From the NCBI GenBank assembly GCA_029706075.1, contig JAINUG010000011.1, positions 4,535,501-4,599,500 on the forward strand: a DNA stretch of 64,000 bases. The letters are read 5' to 3'. Both the position numbers and the translations under genes were made by a program. The notes under the pieces are model-generated. The model did no database searches. It worked only from the letters and a program-made list of their open reading frames with translations, and had not been told where the DNA came from. This DNA is from Aldrovandia affinis (Eukaryota; Chordata; Actinopteri; Notacanthiformes; Halosauridae). This document shows, one piece after another, positions 13,776-59,844 of the stretch; position 1 is the first letter of the stretch; each line of letters begins with the position of its first letter.

Positions 13776-14299
13776 CAACACTTGTGTTTAGAGTGCAATT
13801 ATAGAAACCATCTTTTTGTTTAGACCTGGAGGTTGGCCTAAACAAAAATGGACATTCAATCTATTCTGTGTATTACGGTTGTCTTTTGAATAGGATGCTG
13901 AATTGTATAGGGTGCTGAATTGTATCGTAGTGCATGTTTATTGAATTACGTTTTTCATTATAGCTTTATTTAAAAAATATATATAAATTGCATGCAGATG
14001 TAACATGATAATGACACAGCATGCCATGACAAAGAAAAGTGCATTTAAGAGCATTTTGGACAGGCCTATATGAGTAAAATTAGTTTACAAGAAACGATAA
14101 TGGGTTATTTTTGTGCCAAGTTAATCATTTGTCCCAGATTGCTGATGGCTACTTTGGTGAAATGAACATGCCACACAGTGGTCACCAAACTCCCTATTTT
14201 CTTCAATTGTGCATGTTCTGGGGCTATATGTAGAACAAAAAGTGACAGGCTATCATTTCAGTGTTATTAGCTTGTCACATAAAAACATCACATTTATTG

Positions 14300-15360
14300 G
14301 CAGGGCCTATGTCTGACAGGGCTGCAATGGCCACATCAGGCTACTCTGAAGCTCATTTTCTGTAGTCTGCTCCAGATGGTTCATGTGCATATCATAGGAA
14401 TTGAATGCCGTAATCATTGAGAATGAGACCCCAGACTATAGATGCTGTAGCTCTAAAATTGTGGCTAGTTTACTCATAAAGCCATCGATTAAAGTTGAGC
14501 TCAGACTGCAGACTCTGATGTTATACCCCTGAATGAAAAAATGACTTCAGTGATGAAACATCCACTCATTTTTTGGTTTGTGGCTTTCATGTGCCTAGCC
14601 TGCCACCGTGGTTAGCCCTGCTCTCCCGCTCTGAGCCACATCACAGACATGCTCTTCAAGGTCACGATGACACAGAGAGGAGGGACCAGTCCCCAGAATC
14701 CCTTTCCCATCACAGAGCTGGAACCAGGCTGGCACAGGATTGAGCCAGAGCTGACTGACCCTAGTACAGTTTGACCAGTTTTCCATTGCAACAGTGCTGT
14801 GGTCCATGCCATCAAGCTGACTGATGCGGTCTGCCCTAACCAAGGTGATTGGGTATTCCAATATGCACTTGTCCACTTGTTGAGAACAGGGTGAAGGACA
14901 GCTCATCTGAATATATGATTTTTTTCCACTGCTCAGTAGACCACTGCCTGTGTTCTTTGCACCACTTTACTCACAAACATGCATTTTTACATGTAATAAG
15001 GGGTTTATGCACTGCAACCCGACCATAGTATCCCACTCTGTGAAGTTATCAATGGACTGTTCTTCATTAATCTGCCTGCTCATGCCCTAGATTTACAGTA
15101 AACTGATTCAGAATTGCTTGTCAGTTTTGCCTTGCATCTCAAACCAATGCATGGACATCATAGTCAAAGAGTATGCACTTTTGACCAGTTTCCCCTACTA
15201 GATGATGTCTTTCCCTCAGACTTCCATGCCAACATATCCTATGTGCAAAGTTATGTGTGGATGTTTCATCACTGAAGTCATCTTCATTCATTAATCCTTC
15301 ATTCATTCTTCATTCAAGGGCATAACATCAAAATCCTGAAGTCTTAGCCCAACTTTAAGC
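14300..15360 (-). mobile_element. Degraded Tc1-like transposon
   Basis: Read on the minus strand, about 15035 to 14880 encodes a Tc1-type core. It runs VAVHKPLIT, then WCKEHRQWSTEQWKKI, then YSDELSFTLFSTSG, and contains the first catalytic Asp (SDE). Stops and frame changes follow. A terminal-type block with GGATGTTTCATCACTGAAGT appears on the right (about 15257) and, inverted, on the left (about 14541-14560), suggesting long terminal inverted repeats. The 103-residue minus frame at 14595-14906 is not the transposase frame. Confidence 0.6.
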
Positions 15361-15379
15361 CCAGCTTTGGTATTGCCGC

Positions 15380-15590
15380 TCTCCTGAAAAAGCTCAAGGG
15401 ATGCACTCCTGTTTCCCCTTTTCAACTATGAGTTAGAACCAGGCTGGCTCACTTCGTTTCGGAGGAGGGTACGTGGTTGTCTACACTTCAGAATTGTCAG
15501 CAGGGGTTGCAGTGAGTATGGCTTGGAATACGATTGGGTATTCCAAATTGGAAGAAAAGGGGGAAAAGCATTTATTTAAATAAAAAAACT
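15380..15590 (+). mobile_element. SINE 3' portion
   Basis: Carries the tail GGAATACGATTGGGTATTCC followed by AAATTGGAAGAAAAGGGGGA and an A-rich end near 15575-15588. The tail matches those of the SINEs at 41249-41578 and, inverted, 16465-16700. No clear head or target duplication. Confidence 0.5.
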
Positions 15591-15680
15591 GACCATTGCT
15601 TTATTAGTAAAGTACATCCGCTGAAGTTGGGGCATGGCTCAGCTCACAGCAGTGATTCGAAAAGGTTATAGGCCTGACCA

Positions 15681-16190
15681 GTGAGGCTGGAGGGAACCAT
15701 AGCCTTGGACTGCAACATACATGCAGTCACCTTGGTTAGGGCAGACTGCATCAGTCAGCTTGATGGCACGGAACACAGCACTGTTGCAATGGAAAACTGG
15801 TCAAACTGTACTAGGGTCAGTCAGCTCTGGCTCAATCCTGTGCCAGCCTGGTTCCAGCTCTGTAATGGGAAAGGGATTCTGGGGACTGGACTGTGTCATC
15901 GCGACTTTGAAGAACATGTGGCTCAGAGCGGGAGAGCAGGGCTGACCATGGTAGCAGGCTAGGCACATGAAAACCACAAACCAAAAAATGTGGATGTTTC
16001 ATCACTGAAGTAATTTCCACATTCAGGGCCATAACATTAGAGCCTGCAGTCTGAGCCCAACTTTAATCAATGGGATCTCATTCTACACGATTAAGGCATT
16101 CGATACCTATGATATGTACGTGAGCCGAGTGAAAAAATGAGCTTCAGAGTAGCCTGATGTAGCCAGAACAGTCCTGTCAGACATGGGCCC
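15681..16190 (+). mobile_element. Second Tc1-like fragment, inverted relative to 14300-14845
   Basis: The stretch 15720-16190 is an imperfect reverse complement of about 14300-14845. Landmarks in inverted order include the CACCTTGGTTAGGGCAGAC, TGGAAAACTGGTCAAACTGT and CTGGTTCCAGCTCTGTAATG blocks, and the terminal-type block at about 15993. Small deletions separate the copies. The two arms could form a hairpin of about 500 bp around an 880-bp spacer. Confidence 0.65.
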
Positions 16191-16464
16191 TGCCAAACAC
16201 TCGTAAGACAGGAGGTCAGTGCAGGGCAACTGCATCATAGCCTGTAATCCGCACATCAACAAGTAGGCAATGGTTCTGGGCAAAGGACAAATCACAAAAT
16301 GGAAAACAGTTGCTCCTAAATGAGTTTATTCACTGCACCACAAAGACAATGTTTTCACCCACTAGGTCTGTAGGTCAAAATGTCTTTGTTGTACAGTGAA
16401 TGACCTTTGGGACCATTAAACTGTGTGTGAGATACTTGTCCTTTTTGAAAGGCAGGAGAACTCT

Positions 16465-16790
16465 CATCAAGCTTTTTTTTTCTTTTCTTCCAATTTGGTA
16501 TACCCAATTGTATCAACTCTATGGGTTCTTTAGTGTGCAGACAGACACGCAAACCTTCCTGCTCCATCGTTGTGTTGGAGGACAGCACTTAACGCAGCAT
16601 CCGCATCCTGGGAAATACACCCAAGCGACCCCTGATTCACTGCAGGCTGGGGCTTATCCAGGCACGGTCCTGTCTGCTATGAGCCCGGTTTCATGAAACA
16701 GACGGCTGTTTGGCCAGCGGCCGCACTGCCACTTCCTCCCTGATAATTGAAGCCAGATCCATGTCAGTGTGGACCCGAAAGGACCTCCGT
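16465..16790 (-). mobile_element. SINE, minus orientation, degraded
   Basis: Begins with a poly(T)/CTTCCAATTTGG stretch, the complement of the SINE tail CCAAATTGGAAG seen at 15550, then TATACCCAATTGTA. The head and right boundary are unclear and no target duplication was found. Confidence 0.45.
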
Positions 16791-17339
16791 GATTCAGCAG
16801 CCCTGTTAACATGCTCCATATGCAACACTGCTCTCTGCGGCGAGTATATCCTCCACATAAACTAGTACAGATTTATTATCACTTTATGGGTGCTGGGACA
16901 GATACCAGGAGGAACTTAACTGTACCAAGATCAACAGACAAGGCAATTCTTCTTCTTAATTTGTTTATCAGGTGTCCTCAGGTGATTTACATAGCTTATG
17001 GTCTGTAATCAAAATATAAGCTAAGTATGTCACTTGTGATTTGAACCTGCATCCATCCAAAAACTATTACAGTATTGTATACAAATATTCCTGCCATTTC
17101 AGTCTGCATCTGGCTGTGTAATAACATATTAATAACATCTAACAACAAATTTCATACACGTAAAACTTTGATACATGGTGATTTTGTACATTGTGCACCT
17201 AAGACATGGAAAGTGTGGTAATATATTTAGCAATGAAAGGACAGCGATTTCACTGAAGCAGGATGTTGATTGAATTAGCTCCTCTGGGTTAAATGAATGA
17301 CCTTGGAAGTGTGTGATGTGTGAGACTTTGAGTGTCTGG

Positions 17340-17660
17340 TTTGAATCTCCCTCCCAAAATAGGCCCGCTGCTGCGCCGGCTCTCCGGACGCTCCAGCTCT
17401 AAACCTGACTAAAGCCAGCCAGCCACAGCCGTAAAAGGATGAACCCTCCGCCCTCACCTTTCCTTGCCTTTCTGTTCGATGCTACCGTTTGAAGGTTTTC
17501 ATTTTCTAAAGGAGCCTGTTATTTTCGGAGTCTTCGGCAACGCAGCGGCAGAGCTGTGCATTTCGCAGGCGCCCTCCAGTCTAATTGAAGTCTGAGCAAT
17601 CGCCTCGGTTTACGGTAGACGCAATTAACTCACGCGCGCAATCTGTTATCCTTTAAGTGT
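17340..17660. promoter_or_regulatory. Small CpG-enriched stretch
   Basis: CpG is locally frequent (GCTGCGCCGGCTCTCCGG, AACGCAGCGGCAG, TCACGCGCGCAAT). No open frame, splice pair or core-promoter element fixes a function. It could be an alternative first exon or promoter for atg10, or a regulatory element. Confidence 0.25.
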
Positions 17661-19409
17661 TTTGATGATGTTAAAGCAGTTGAACAAATTGTGTAAGAAG
17701 CCCACGACAGCACGATTGCATTGTGGTTTAATAGCCTGTTTAATAAGAGAGGCTTTAGCTTTTTCTGCGTCTCTCTAATCACCGTTTAACAGGGCAGAGC
17801 AGAAAGGAGCTGTATATCACATGCTGTTGTGGCTGGCAGTATGACAGGTGTGATTTCCTGTATTGTGTCTTTATCGTGTCACTGCAGCTGGTAATGAAGT
17901 GCCCGTTAAGTGGATAATCGAGGGGGGAGGGGGGAAGTCTCAAGCGTTTTCACTCTGGAATTGCCGAGCGCATTCAACGTCTTATTCTCACACAAAAAGG
18001 GAGACAGTAACTGCACATCGCAGCAGCAATTTTTCCGCACGTGGATTAGTTGGGATCATATCACTATGACCTCAGTTCGTGTCCCATGCGGTAAATCAGT
18101 GAATGTTTTTTTTCAGTTGGAAGTTGTAGGGTAAAATGAATGTGTAAATAAAGGTCGCAAAAGTCTGATTTAGTATGTTTTTTTTTAGGCTGTAAGGCAA
18201 CAAAAGGTGACATTTTTCAGATGGGGAGTAGATTTTAAAAGCAGCACTGTATATATATAAGTGCAATATTTGAATAATATTGTAAAGAAATTATATTACT
18301 TGTATCTACATATAATGTGGAATAAGTTGAACATATAATTGTCCAATATTGTGCATTTTGCAGCCATTTGAGTGTGTTGTTTAGTCATTAAAAAAATAAA
18401 TGATTTTATTGAGTCTTTGTTGAGACCCATTTCTTTACATAATTATGGAGACACAAACATTAGTAGCCAAAAATACACCCTTTTTGTAGAAGTGATGCTG
18501 AATCAAAAGCTTTGTACTTGGTAACAATATGAAGAGATTCAAGGATCCAAACTAAACACATGACTCAGGGGCCATAAATATTTTCATAATAGCACTATAA
18601 AGACTGCATGGCATTCTAATGAATTTTCTGAAATTTTAGGAACTGGCGAGAACAACACACAGACACGCACAAACAGTTACAATCCCATCACAATTAGACA
18701 CGATATGAAAGTGCCTTTTCTAAATTCCGTGCAGGTTTTTTTGGTTGGTGAAATTTCTTATGGTTTGCGCTTCTGGGCATGTGCCATGCATGCTGATGAA
18801 CCCCATGCGGGCGGCCACAGAGGAGCCTGTTGGAAAAAGGCAGAACTGGTGATGCGAGCTCCCAGCCGCCAGTTGAGGGACCCACTTTCAAATGACAAAC
18901 TCCAGCTGAACCCAGACTCAGATTCAGCACGTTTAACTGGATTTGTCAAGTTCCACAAATTTGTAAGGAAGTACTGCTGTAGGCATGCTTAAAGGGGAGC
19001 TGCCACAGCATGCAGCTTTCACAGTTTTTGCACTGAAGCAGATGGAGGGGGGGAAAAGGCCAGAGGTATTTTTTTGGTGTGTGCAGTTTATGGAAATATG
19101 CAAATAAATCTCTCTCATCTTGCTACTGTGAGAGAACCTATACTGTTTTACATTAGAGGTGTGAATAATGGTTAATTTCAGATCATTTTGTTAATCTTTA
19201 ACATTTTAAGTTCAGTTCTATAAAAAAACAATTTGTATCGGTTCATATAGTTGCACTTTATCAGCAACATGACACCAAAAAATATTGTAGCATTGCAAGC
19301 CCAAAGAACTGAGAAATTGAACAAACCAGTATTTTTTATCGATCATAGAGGTTTTTTTTTTTTTTTTTCCTCTCTCCCTTTCAATGGCCTAGATTGAATC
19401 AACATTTGT
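17661..19409. other. Probable atg10 intron sequence, nothing recognised
   Basis: No conserved coding exon. Short AT-rich patches occur around 18240-18330. Confidence 0.45.
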
Positions 19410-19806
19410 CCTTAACTTAGAGAGATAATGACCCCAAAAAAACCAGCTGGTTTGGGATGAACTGGACAGAAGGGTGAAAGCAAAGCAACCTACAAGTGCA
19501 TCACATTTGTGGGAACTTCTGCAACAGTGTTGGGAAGAACTTTCCGAACAATATTTGATTTCCATTGTAGAATGCCATGAGTGTGTTTGGCTGTTATATC
19601 TGCAAAAGGTGGCTACTTTGATGAGTCAAACATTTAGATAAAATTTTGTTAAACAAAATGATTCCATGATTTATTTTTTATCTCCAATTGTTTATTTGTT
19701 CTATGCTTTAATTTCAGAGTAGGCCATTGAAACATTAAACTGCATAAATGTCAATCAAAAACTGGAAAATGCCCGAGCCACCTAGGTGTTCTAAAACTTT
19801 TGACCG
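19410..19806 (+). mobile_element. 3' end of a Tc1-like element
   Basis: Broken plus-strand frames read the transposase C-terminus: a DNDPKKTS block (about 19427) carrying the second catalytic acidic pair, and LLQQCWEELSEQYLISIVE (about 19507-19570). An AAAAACTGGAAAATG sub-terminal block and the terminal repeat TTCTAAAACTTTTGACCGGT end near 19808. The same terminal repeat bounds the elements at 29003 and 34267. The 5' part is missing. Confidence 0.75.
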
Positions 19807-19841
19807 GTAAGGGAGAGCCCAGACATATATTCACACTTAAA

Positions 19842-20117
19842 GTGTATTATTTGGTAAACCAGCCCTTCATGTTTAAGTTTAATTGAATAACCAGATGTTT
19901 GTTAACACCCCCATTTTATATAAAACTTATTTAATATCCAATCAACCTTTCTACATGGCTAACAGCTGTTAGTGCCAAAATGAAGGGGTGTGATGCCACA
20001 ACTGAAACTGTGTATTATTTGGTAAACCAGCCCTTCATGTTTAAGTTTAATTGAATAACCAGATGTTTGTTAACACCCCCATTTTATATAAAACTATTTA
20101 ATCTGGCTAACAGCTGT
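19842..20117. repeat. Local direct duplication just upstream of exon 1
   Basis: A block starting GTGTATTATTTGGTAAACCA is present at 19842 and again at 20010, nearly identical for about 90 bp. Both copies resume at a GGCTAACAGCTGT stretch (19956 and 20104); the second copy lacks about 18 bp there. The second copy runs into the GT tract before atg10 exon 1. Confidence 0.85.
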
Positions 20118-20124
20118 GTCTGTG

Positions 20125-20247
20125 TGATATGAAACTGTTTGCATGTGTGTGTTTGTGTGTGTATGTGTGTATGTGTGTGTGTGTGTATGTGTGTGTGTGT
20201 GTGTGTGTATGTGTGTGTGTGTGTGTATATGTATATGTATGTGTGCT
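20125..20247. repeat. (GT)n/(TATG)n microsatellite
   Basis: Interrupted GT repeats with TATG units, ending about 40 bases before the splice acceptor of atg10 coding exon 1. Confidence 0.9.
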
Positions 20248-20288
20248 ACATAATTTGATCTTACTGACAGGCCTCTTCCCCCGTGCAG

Positions 20289-54165
<33,877 letters not shown>

Positions 54166-54857
54166 GACACACAAACAAACAAACAAACACACACACAATC
54201 ACACAGACATGCACACACACACTCACAGACACATGCACACACACGCAAAAACACAGACGCACTCACAGACGATCACACAAGCAGATATGTATGTCCACGC
54301 AGAAACTACAAACCCACAATCTCATTGCAGCCTACCCTTCTTCAGGTGGGTATGAATCCTTTCCCTGTCCTTACAGACACATTGGGAAGAACAGCCCCAG
54401 ACATGAGGGCTGAAATGGGTTCTCATGCATACTGCATGCCATCGCAGCCACCGCCCGCTTCCACAGAGTGACCAAGGTGACCAAGACAGTGAACCTATTC
54501 CAATATCCCGCTTCACGCTGATAGCAGACCCAAGGTCACCATCAGAACCTGATTTAAAGGCTTTCTCACTTAAACAGATGCTCTTGCACGGTGAAGTGGA
54601 GATATGGGTTAGGAGACGTTCAGAGAGAACAATGCGCTCTCTCTTCATTTTCCTGTGTGAAGCCCTCAGTGCCAGCGGTATAATTAGCAGTGGAAAAAGC
54701 AGGCAGGATGAGACAGACGCTGAACAACAACACTCGTGGTGTTATTACGGTGTGTGTGTGTGTGTGTGTGTGCCTGCATATTTGAGTGTACATGTATGTG
54801 TGTGTGCACGTGTGGGTGTTTGTGTGCAGATTCAGGTCTGTGTATGTGTGCTTCTGG

Positions 54858-54895
<38 letters not shown>

Positions 54896-55930
54896 GTGTG
54901 TGTGCGTGGGTGTGGATGTGTGTGTGTGTGTGTGTGCTTGCATATCTGCATGTACATGTATGTGTGTGTGTGGGTGTGTGGGTGTGTGTGTGCCTGCATA
55001 TCTGAACGTACATGTATGTGTGTGTGCATGTGTGGGTGTTTGTGTGTGCGCAGATTCATTACTGTGTATGTGTATGAGTGTATTTAGTTGTGTATATGTG
55101 TGCGTGTGGGTGTTTGTGTCTGTGTATGTGTGTGTGGATTCATTTATGTGTTTGTGTGTGTGTGTGTGTGTGTGTATACGTGTGCGCGTGTGCGCGTCTG
55201 GAAGTGGGTGTTTGTGTGCTTGTCTATATGCGTGTGTGTGCGCCTGTGGCGGAGGGCGGAGTTATTTCTTGTGCCTGCAGAATGAACAGTGAATTGGGGA
55301 AAGATGCTGGCAGCTGTGGGTTTTTTTTAGGAGAGTGAAGACAAAGCACAGCCCTGGTCTGAGGGAAGGAGATTATATTCCTGATCATATAATATACAAT
55401 ATTCCCATATATTCATAATCTGATGTAAACACTTCCCTCCTTCCATACTCCGTGCTGTTTGTAACTGTTCACTGCTCATAGCTTGTCATTTGTTTTGCAT
55501 AATGTCGTCATACATTTTTCAATTTCATTTACAAATTTGAAGTGACTGCAGGCAATTGAGGGTGATATAGTTGTGTGATTTCTCATGCTGGTTTTCTGTA
55601 TTAAATCATTACAGATAGAATCAGAGGCTTGAAGTTACCAGGTGGACATGGGACAGAATCTCTGGATGTGGACTAGCAAAGAGGACCATGGTTTACCCTG
55701 TGCACTGGTCACCTGTCAGAATCAAATGGACGACACTCTCCAGTCATGTGACTGATTTCAGACATTGGGACGCCACGTGTGACCTGACTCCTTGTTTCTC
55801 CCACACAGAGCTCTTAAATGGTGTAAACTGAGCTCTTTCTTGCTGCTAAAACTCAAAGAACTGTGCTCATGATGTGCAAGAGGCCTCACGTGACTAAAAA
55901 GCACAGTTCTAATAAAGTTTATAATGAAAT
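54166..55930 (+). other. atg10: Probable atg10 3' UTR
   Basis: From the stop to the first good poly(A) signal. It begins with a (CAAA)n/(CA)n tract (54166-54262) and contains a long GT tract (54749-55200). An ATTAAA at about 55599 could serve an earlier site. A 220-codon frame over the GT tract (54425-55087) is a repeat artefact. Extent is inferred from the signal only. Confidence 0.5.
54749..55200. repeat. Long interrupted (GT)n array
   Basis: GT tracts separated by repeated GCATATCTG..TACATGTATG phrases (near 54776, 54942 and 54998). Blocks of about 55 and 165 bp have therefore been duplicated, not just the dinucleotide. Confidence 0.9.
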
Positions 55931-55960
55931 ACCAACCCAAACATTTGGGTGTGTGGGCCG
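55911..55960 (+). promoter_or_regulatory. Candidate atg10 polyadenylation signal
   Basis: AATAAA at 55911-55916, followed by a GT-rich TTTGGGTGTGTGGGC stretch at 55944-55958, the usual arrangement of hexamer and downstream element. It lies 1.75 kb after the stop codon on the gene's strand. Confidence 0.55.
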
Positions 55961-56379
55961 TGGAGGAAGTCTTTAAGTCATAAATGCAGTAAATTTAATT
56001 GGGAAAACATGCTATAATTAGTCTCGATCTGTCTTCATACATACCATGCAGACGCCTATTTATAATGGCATTTGCACTTCTGCATGTCATGAGATATTTT
56101 TCATTACAAATTGCATAAAATGCCACGTGGTGTCATGAACTAACGATTGTGGAGAAATCCACAGAAAAAGGTGAAAATCTCGACTGACACCTAGTGGTCA
56201 CAAAGCAAGACTGCAGGCAGAATCATTGTTTTGCTAAAAGATCTATTTGCGGTCAAGTTTCAGCTTCCTGGCAGAGGAAACCAGGTGTTTGGCCAAAATG
56301 TATTGGTACTTGGTAGAGTTAATGATTTAATTGACCTTAACAACAGCCCCAGGACCAGTCGATGCAAAAAAAAAACCCT
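55961..56379. other. Downstream sequence, nothing recognised
   Basis: The part from about 56280 has the look of Tc1 sub-terminal sequence but cannot be tied firmly to the element that follows. Confidence 0.4.
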
Positions 56380-57060
56380 GTAACATCAAGGATCCACCAC
56401 TATATTTCACCATAGATATGACATTCTTTTCAACACAAGCATCCTCCTTCCCATGCTAAACCCACCACTGGTATGCATGGCCAAAAAGCTCCATTTTGGT
56501 CTCATCTGACCATAACACCCAGTTCCAATCAGAGTTCCAATGCTATTTAGCAAACTCAAGATGCTTCTTTTTTTTTTTTTTTTTTTTTTTCCTCAGAGGC
56601 TTTTTTGGGCAACCCTCCCAAATGGTAAGGAGAATTTGTGTCCCCAAAATGCAACCAAATTTTGTAGTTCTCCAACTGTGGCCCTTTTCTTTGCCTCCCA
56701 AACCATCTACTTAACTGTGCATGAGGGTAAGATGCACCACTGTTCCAGTGGTTTTAAACTTCTTAATTATTGACCTAAAAGTGGAAAGTGGTATCTTTAG
56801 TTTTATATTTATTATTTATTTTTAACTTGTTTCCTGACTTGTAAAGGTCAACAACCCTTTATCTGGTTTCTTCTATGCCTTTCCCCATGGTGATGGATGG
56901 GTACTGTATGTTTGAGAGGGATTAAAAGCCATTTTGATAGGAGTGGGGGAAATGGCTCCTGGATTTTTAGATTGTGGTCTACCCCTGCTTTTCCCTGAAA
57001 CCTAGATGAATCACATACAGTTTTTACACAACACCAATGGAGAGAGGTCACGTTGAATGT
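56380..57060 (-). mobile_element. Degraded Tc1-like transposon
   Basis: On the minus strand 56516-56475 reads WSDETKMELFGHAY, the first catalytic-Asp block of a Tc1 transposase. The surrounding sequence follows the usual layout of such elements, with a poly(T) of about 20 at 56570-56590 and GGCAACCCTCCCAAATGG after it. Ends and reading frame are lost. The right limit is approximate. Confidence 0.6.
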
Positions 57061-59229
57061 GTACTTTCTCAGGAACGAGCCTCAAAGTGGCATTCATTAC
57101 TACTGTCTATTCTACATCTGAAGGTTGCACTTTCCATGGTTGGCAGGTTTTATCCCCAGGCATATGGGTAGATATGTTTTCTTCAACCCAAATTCCTATA
57201 TGACTGCTTTGCCCGAGACCTTTTTACATCAATGTTCCACATGGCAAGTAAATGTTACGTACAAGCAAACCTGCACCAATACATGTACTGGAAACCATGC
57301 CACGATATCAATCTATATTCCTTAGTAGAAGAAAGATACATTTTGGTTTTCCCCACATTTTGAAATAGTTTCCGGCTGAATCCCAGTGATTTTAAGCCTA
57401 ACTCCTGAGGAGAAGAGTGTGCAAGAGTTCTGGTACATCATTAAGAGCAGTCTTTGAAAATTGCATTTGTGCTTGAACATTTGTTCACTGTGCCGCTTCT
57501 GAGAAAGCTGGCTCTGATGGGATGTACAGGCATTTACAGAAATCTGCAAACAAGCGCACCACTCTCCACACCATATTAATTGACTACATATCACATTTTA
57601 GAAGAAAATCAAGGATTTGATATCACGCATCAGCCACTGCTGAAACTGCCATGTGTTTCTTTGTCGTTGCACGATAACGGAGCAGCGTTTGTCTCCGTAG
57701 GACACAGTAGAGTGAGTATCTGAAGTTATGTGAATGTAGCTTCAAAGCTGAAGGAGGAGTTGTGATTTAATTGTCCCTTTAGGCAACCATACAATCATGA
57801 CATTAACCATAATCTCACAGTAGTATTGGCATGTTTGACATGCAGACATAATGAGTTTGTGAAGTCACAATGGCAGCAGAGAGCAGAAACAATGAGTCTG
57901 TGATGTCAAAGGGACAGCAGAGGGAAAATATCTGCCTAATCCCAGTACATCCTTGGGCCAGTCCCAATTCCCCCTCTCCACCCCTCTCACACAGCGGAGT
58001 TCTGTCACTGACACTCCTCCGTCGCCATCAACATGGAATTTATCTCCTCTCTTTCCCAACCCAACACTATGCCTTCTAAACAATGCCCCGGGAGGTTATC
58101 TGGGCTGAAATGTGAATTAAAGTTCCCTGTTATCAATCAAACCAGATCAGAAAGCACTTGGAAACATTTAATTTAACTCGCATAGTATTTCTTATCAAAC
58201 TAAGGCAAGAGGCAAGAATAAGAGGCATTTAAAGTTAAGCTAAACACTGGATCTCCTTTCAAATATTATCCAGGTCTTCCTTGCAAAATAGATCCCTCAT
58301 CTCAATTGACTTCCCGGTAAAATAAAGGGTAAAAAATACCCCAGCAAATTTGACTCATAATCATTGACTTTCCTACCTCACCAGAAAAAAATCCAGCAAA
58401 AGTTGAAACAGTCATATATATTTAACATGTATATTCCACATGCATGGAACATAACTTTCAAAAATTAAACATATTCCTAAAGTCCAGTCGTATTCATAAA
58501 CAATGTAAACAGAATTTAGTTGATGAATTAGTGCCATGTCTTTAGAATCCAACAGAGGGTGCTCAAGACTAATTTTTAGAGAAAGGTTATCCCACCGTGT
58601 TCCATGCCAAAAAAATTACAACCGCACTACAATTATTCTCCCTTAACAAGCAAATGTTATATTCTATTGATGATACAGATTTTAAAAACCATGGTTATAA
58701 ACATATGGCAAAGGGGACTAAACAGGGACGTTTGGCCTGTACAGTAAGGGTTCAAAAACTGGGGCAGTATCCAGAGGGTGCTTTGGGGGAACCGCGATGA
58801 CAGATTGTATTCAGTGTCTACACATTAATTTATTTAATATGGTGCTGAAAGCTCCTGAACTACTCTAACGCCTACATGACAATATTTAATGTTCACAAAT
58901 GAGAGCACCTGCGCATATTAATTATAATGTCGTAATTATACAAGCAGTATGTGGCACCAGACATGGGTCGAATACGTAGGCTATTTGAAATACTTTAACA
59001 GTAAAATTTGAAAACATCTCTTAGAATTTTCTACAAAACATGTTGCCATGTTGCATTTCAAATAAAGTATTGACCTATGTCTGTTTGGCACATATTCAAA
59101 TGTATTCTCTTAGTCAAGCTAGTACTAGCACTATAAAATAATGCGTAGGGTACGGGCACTGAGGTTCAGGAGGTTCGAATAAGGGTCCAGAGGGTTTTTG
59201 TTGCCTACTGTAATGTAAAAAGGGTAGAT
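57061..59229. other. Downstream sequence, nothing recognised
   Basis: No conserved exon on either strand. A local repeat of the AATGAGT(T/C)TGTGA(A/T)GTCA type occurs at about 57850 and 57890. Confidence 0.45.
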
Positions 59230-59760
59230 GACACTCGCATGCATTCGCGTGCTAAAGCAGATACTGGAAGTCATTGTTCTCGGGACTCTCTTTGTCGGGT
59301 CACTGAACGCGAAAGCCGCGTAAACGTGTTGAAAATACGTCTGATAATGCTGGTGCGGGACGGAGCAGAAGGAATCGTGTTGATTAAAAGAGGCCGCTGT
59401 TCATTTTTGCGAGGCGATATCCCCCGCGGATTTCGTTCCACTGCAGGGCAACGCTGTTTCAGCTGGCAGGGAGACTCCGTGACTGCGGCTGAGGAGGAGG
59501 AGGGAGGTTTGGGGATTTGGTTGGCGCTGACTCTTTAGTTTTCCCTGCTTTCGCCGAGAGTTCACTGGGCAGGGCAGGAAGGACTGATGTGGGCCCGGTG
59601 CAATCGAAAGCCTTTGCACATCTGCGCCTCGGGGCTGTGATAGGTTTTTACAGAGAAGCGATTCTGTCTTATCTCCTCGTTTTTGTTTTTCAATACAACG
59701 CATAAAATCGCTCTGCGGTGCAGGCTTCCGCTTAGGGGCGTATCCAGCTGAGGTACTTGA
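59230..59760. promoter_or_regulatory. CpG-rich cluster, candidate promoter of another gene
   Basis: CpG is dense (CATTCGCGTG, AACGCGAAAGCCGCG, CCCCCGCGGATTTCG, GCGCCTCGGGG). Open frames of 99 and 100 codons overlap on opposite strands, as expected from GC-rich sequence. Neither contains a domain I recognise. Orientation and target gene cannot be told. Confidence 0.35.
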
Positions 59761-59844
59761 TGGCGCTTGTGGTCACCATTCTGGCACAAAATGGTTGCCG
59801 TGCATTAGCCGGGTGGGTGCTACACGTTGGTGATGGTTGAACTG

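Noticed and set aside
14595-15962. Similar 93- and 103-residue peptides on opposite strands, looking like a duplicated gene pair
   Set aside because: They arise from the inverted Tc1-like copies. The transposase reads in another frame, and these frames contain no known domain.
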